From assembly GCA_905182985.1 (NCBI GenBank), contig CAJJDN010000154.1:116601-128234 (forward strand): a stretch of DNA of 11,634 nt, written 5' to 3'. The position numbers and the translations under genes were made by a program. This DNA comes from Paramecium sonneborni. Lineage: Eukaryota; Ciliophora; Oligohymenophorea; Peniculida; Parameciidae. Below the pieces are notes generated by a model. It saw only the letters and a program-made list of their open reading frames with translations, did not search any database and was not told the origin of the DNA. This document shows, piece after piece, positions 8,077 through 11,634 of this stretch (positions are counted from its first letter, which is position 1; every line of letters starts with the position of its first letter).

Positions 8077-10996
8077 TCAAACATCTAATTGTAGATCATT
8101 TTGGAATGTTCCAATCTACATGATAGATGATGGTGGTTATCCAATATTGACAACTTGAGTATGATCAATATCTTATAAATCTTAATTTCTTCTAATTTCA
8201 TTTTGATCAGCCACTTTGATAAATGCTTAAGTATCTGGAATAAGATTAAATCCGAATTCACTATTTCTAACACCTTTGGTTAATGGGAAATCTCCTAAAT
8301 CATGATCAAATTGATTAAGATTATCTAAGGAATAAATAAATAAAAGCTAAACCTGTTTATGCATAAGAATAAACACTTTTATCATCGTTATCTCCATTCA
8401 TAGTATTATTACGTCTTTCTGGAATAAACTTTTAAGGAGGTCTAAATTTCATATGACATGGTTTAAGATTAGGTAAAGAACCTTCCATTAATAAATCTTA
8501 ATCTTTAAAATGATTAAGCATATTATTCCAAAGATTATCCTAAAGAGATAACATAAATATAAATACTTTGCATAATACTCTTGCATTACCAATAATTATT
8601 AATCCAAATCTAGCTCTAGTAATTGTAACATTTAATCTTCTGGGATTGGTTAAAAAACCTATACCTTAAGTATCATTTGAACGAACACATGAAATGATAA
8701 TAAAATCTTTTTCTCTTCCTTAAAAACCATCAACAGAAGCTACTTCAATATCTCTATATTAATTATAAGGTAATTATCCATTCTTTTAAAGATAAGAAAT
8801 AATATATGTTCTTTATCCTTTATAAGGAGTAATGATTCCAATTTTATTTAATTTAACTGTATTCTAATATAAATAATAGACAGCTTATTCAACAGCAACA
8901 GCTTCTTAAGTATTAAGATAGGAAGTTCCTGAAGCTGATAATTATTCTAAACCAGATACATTAATGAATATCATAGGTTTTTATTTATTAGGCCAAGGAA
9001 AACTTCCTGAGTGAGTTCTATCACTAATAGTAACTCCATTTTGTAAAGTACCTTCATAAAATGTATTAGATGGAAAAACTGTTAATTCTGGATGCATACG
9101 ATATTAAACTTATAATCTAACAGGTCTAATCCCTAATTATACTAGTCTTTCGAATAGACTTCTATCTAAACCAACTGAAGCAGCTTCTCTACTTTATACA
9201 ACTGGACCTAATTATCTATGATCTCCAACTAATATAACATGTTTCGCTCCTTTAAGCATAGGCAATAAACATTCCGGTTCAATTGCTTAAGTTGCTTCAT
9301 CAATTAGGACATATAAGAATCTCATATCCTTAAGTCTTTTATCAGCTGAACCAATACATGTTGTACAAATAATATCAGCCTATTCAATGATTTCTTTTTC
9401 AGCTTCATCTCTCATTCTAATAAATACTTATTCATCTTTTTAATCTAATTCTCCTTATTAATCTAATAATTCATAAAACGCTTATAATGAATGATATTAT
9501 GGAATATCCAAACTTCTAACTTAATTATGTAATGTTAAAAATTCAATATTAGTACTAACACTTTCTCTTGTTTTACTACATAATCTTACAACTTTCACTC
9601 CTGTTTTATTAATCTTTTCTGCTAATTAATCTACAACAATGTTGCTTGGAGCACATACTAATATTTATCCTCTTTATTTTTATTTTTCCATTGCTTTTAC
9701 TAATTGATAAACAATAGTCGCACTTGTAACAGTCTTTCCAGTACCAGGTGGTCCTTATATTAAAGATAAAGGTGATTTTAATGCTTTCTTAACTGCATCT
9801 GCCTAATATACATTTAAATCTGGTAAATTTGGAGCAGATAACTTTTATGGTATACTCTCAACTTATGTTGGTGGTGGTAATGTATCTATTCTTCCCAAAA
9901 TCATCTTATATAAATAATTGCTTATAGAACTATCTTAATTCACAAATGTCTTTAATCCTATATACATTCTTTTAAATGTAGTTGACACCCATATACATTC
10001 TACTGTATAACCTTCATCTGCATTATTCGGTGGTGGATCACTCTAATGTAATTCCAAACAAACCTCCTCATTATTTATTACTTTAACTACTGTTCCTTTC
10101 GATTACCATATATTATTTCCACTCTTTAAACTCAATTACATCTCACTACCCAATAATGTATTTGTATCAAACTCTTCTCTTCCTCCATATAAAAAATATG
10201 CCAATCTCTTTTTCTTTAAACTCAAATCCCATTTCACTTTCACACTCTATAATACTTATCCCTCCTTCACTTATTTATCTTATTCCTCTTCCAATTTCAC
10301 CAATGGAGAAAATACTTATTAATAATGTACTGCATCTCTATATCTCAATTACACCTCCTTTAAACTTTAATTTGGACCTTTCCTATCCAAATCCTCTATT
10401 CTCAATTATGGTTCCTTCTTTCTCGCATCCTCATACTAATTTATCCTCTCCAATGTTACCATCCTTGACTAGTCATATAAACTACATCTATTACATTTAT
10501 TTTCTCTCCTTATCCCAATAACCAATCTTATATACTCTTATCCTTTATTAGTGGCTAATAATCATTTGAATCCCAACTTATCTCTCCTGATTATTTCAAT
10601 TGTACACACCCTCTACATAGAATTAAAATGTTTTCCTCTCCTTCCACTTTCACTAAATATCATTAAATCATATCATACCATTCACTTATCCTAAGGTGAA
10701 TAAATTTCTTTATTCACAACAATAACACTCTATTGTTGTTATTTACACCTTGTTTCGATTATGTAAACTTATCTAACTATGCTTATTCTTTATCAAATGC
10801 AATATTATATGTGATCCACTCCTTGTCATACTGTTGCAATACCATCTATTACATTATAAACATTGCGCAACTGCATTTGTATCTGATTACAAACAATAAC
10901 TATTTCATATCTATCTAATTCTTACTCACAAGAATGCTCAGCTATCTATACTTACTATTCTGTAGTTCTTTTTAATTTCTCAAATGTATCTGCCAT
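8077..10996 (-). CDS. UPF1: UPF1, ATP-dependent RNA helicase of nonsense-mediated mRNA decay
   Basis: Six exons encode 928 residues. Introns are 10900-10925, 10653-10678 and 10469-10494 (26 nt each), 8540-8566 (27) and 8325-8352 (28, starting GTTTAG). UPF1 is the SF1 helicase that binds RNA, joins UPF2/UPF3 and release factors at a terminating ribosome, and triggers decay of the transcript. The N-terminal CH zinc domain is complete: C23, C26, C37, C40, C45, H54, [19 protein letters not shown] (82-85), CRGC (110-113). The regulatory 1B region includes [15 protein letters not shown]. Helicase motifs are Walker A GPPGTGKT (389-396), [18 protein letters not shown] (540-543, DEST in human), [46 protein letters not shown] and [11 protein letters not shown] (760-770). 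An in-frame TGA 27 nt upstream fixes the start. Compared with animal UPF1 it lacks a long N-terminal extension and a long SQ-rich tail. Confidence 0.97.
8540..8566 (-). other. 27-nt stop-free intron in UPF1
   Basis: On the minus strand this runs GTATTT...CTTTAG. Its length is a multiple of three and it contains no in-frame TGA, so retention would simply add nine residues (VFIFMLSLQ) between LCK and DNLWNNML. It is called an intron because UPF1 homologues run directly from a GNPKAL.K-type segment into LWN..L, the added residues are hydrophobic and out of place, and the ends match the other introns here. Confidence 0.85.
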
Positions 10997-11634
10997 AAAA
11001 ACTCTTTAACAAAATCAAAACTTTATTATTTAATTTAAATATTATTAAAGAATTTTCATTATTTTCATCATATTTATACCATTAGTTTTCATTCCATTTT
11101 CTATTATCTTTTATTTCCCAACTTTACTCTCCATATCTATTTTTTTTTTTCCTACTTTAATACCATTCCAATTCAATTTTTATACATTCCAATTAATCTT
11201 TAATCCATACTCTTACATCATTCAACTACCATACTCTTACATCATTCAACTAACTCACTTAATGCTATTATTTTTCATCTGAATTAATTTATAATCAATT
11301 TCAACTCAACTTTAAAAAGTCTAGTTCTGGAAGAAATATTCACTTAAAGGTGTTTTCTTAAACCATTTAAAAAGAAAACTATTACATTATAAGATATATT
11401 AATAAATCCAAAAACACAATTCTATTTGAATATCTTTTAAATTTCCTTTTTTTTAAATTCCTTAATTTATTCTAAATTCATATATATGAAGAATATTATA
11501 TTTTTAAATATTCTTAAAATATTTTTTTTTTTCATCATTAAGGTAATAAATTGCATAATTCTATTTTTAATTTAAAATTAATTATAACTCTTATAATAAG
11601 CTTTAATTTTATAACTTAAATTTAAATACATATA
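10997..11634. promoter_or_regulatory. UPF1 upstream region, no convincing gene
   Basis: This is 638 bases upstream of the UPF1 start, very AT-rich, with a pyrimidine-biased plus strand up to about 11260 (so purine-rich on the UPF1 sense strand), which may be its 5' UTR and promoter. A minus-strand ORF of 68 codons (complement 11015-11221, start MMQEYGLKINWN) is open but starts inside a repeat and shows no domain. From 11260 to the right edge I see only AT-rich sequence with A and T runs. Confidence 0.4.
11205..11252. repeat. Perfect 24-nt tandem duplication
   Basis: Two identical adjacent copies of a 24-nt unit beginning CCATACTCTTACATCATT occupy 11205-11228 and 11229-11252. It lies about 210-260 nt upstream of the UPF1 start codon. 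Each copy contains TGA on the minus strand in the frame of the adjacent small ORF, so it is not a coding repeat in that frame. It is probably a recent slippage event. Confidence 0.9.

Noticed and set aside
8085..8273. 62-codon minus-strand ORF
   Set aside because: It is a shifted frame within the last UPF1 exon, which reads smoothly to TGA at 8077-8079 in another frame.
10156..10521. 121-codon plus-strand ORF rich in Leu, Ser and Pro
   Set aside because: It is antisense to UPF1 exons encoding the C-terminal part of the CH domain and the 1B region; the UPF1 reading is far stronger. The plus-strand ORF at 10733-10918 and the frame over 4174-4359 read through an intron are rejected as separate genes for similar reasons.
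11015..11221. 68-codon minus-strand ORF upstream of UPF1
   Set aside because: It is open but crosses an 11-base homopolymer, starts within a tandem repeat and shows no domain; such ORFs are expected when TGA is the only stop.

Overview
The window reads as macronuclear DNA of a Paramecium-like ciliate. Three things seen in the sequence support this. TAA and TAG occur in frame throughout otherwise well-formed proteins, at positions where Gln fits, and TGA is the only usable stop (ciliate nuclear code). Introns are tiny: 13 inferred, 22-31 nt, all beginning GT and ending TAG. Base composition is very AT-rich and genes are packed with gaps as small as 17 nt. Standard-code ORF calling therefore shows only fragments; the gene models here were built by hand with UAR=Gln, TGA=stop and short introns, and each multi-exon model closes in frame.

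Layout. 1-111: possible N-terminus of a gene leaving the left edge (weak). 121-657 (-): small protein with an N-myristoylation-type start. 658-826: AT-rich divergent intergenic with a TA run. 827-1826 (+): basic, Cys-cluster protein, one intron. 1851-2697 (+): signal-peptide protein with a p23/CS-like domain. 2715-3731 (-): B-box-like zinc-binding protein, tail-to-tail with the previous gene. 3732-4113: divergent intergenic. 4114-6181 (+): five-helix membrane region followed by two PX domains, 5-6 introns. 6302-8014 (+): unrecognised basic protein whose frame breaks twice, the second break restoring the original frame. 8077-10996 (-): UPF1, the nonsense-mediated-decay RNA helicase, essentially complete, five introns. 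10997-11634: AT-rich, with a perfect 24-nt tandem duplication.

There is no sign of an operon-like functional unit. The genes look like unrelated housekeeping and membrane-trafficking neighbours. The most informative items are UPF1 with a stop-free intron of 27 nt (a multiple of three) in an organism where NMD polices intron retention, the membrane-plus-tandem-PX protein, the secretory CS-domain protein, and the compensating frame breaks near 7200 and 7510. No CRISPR, mobile element, telomeric repeat, rRNA or tRNA was seen.
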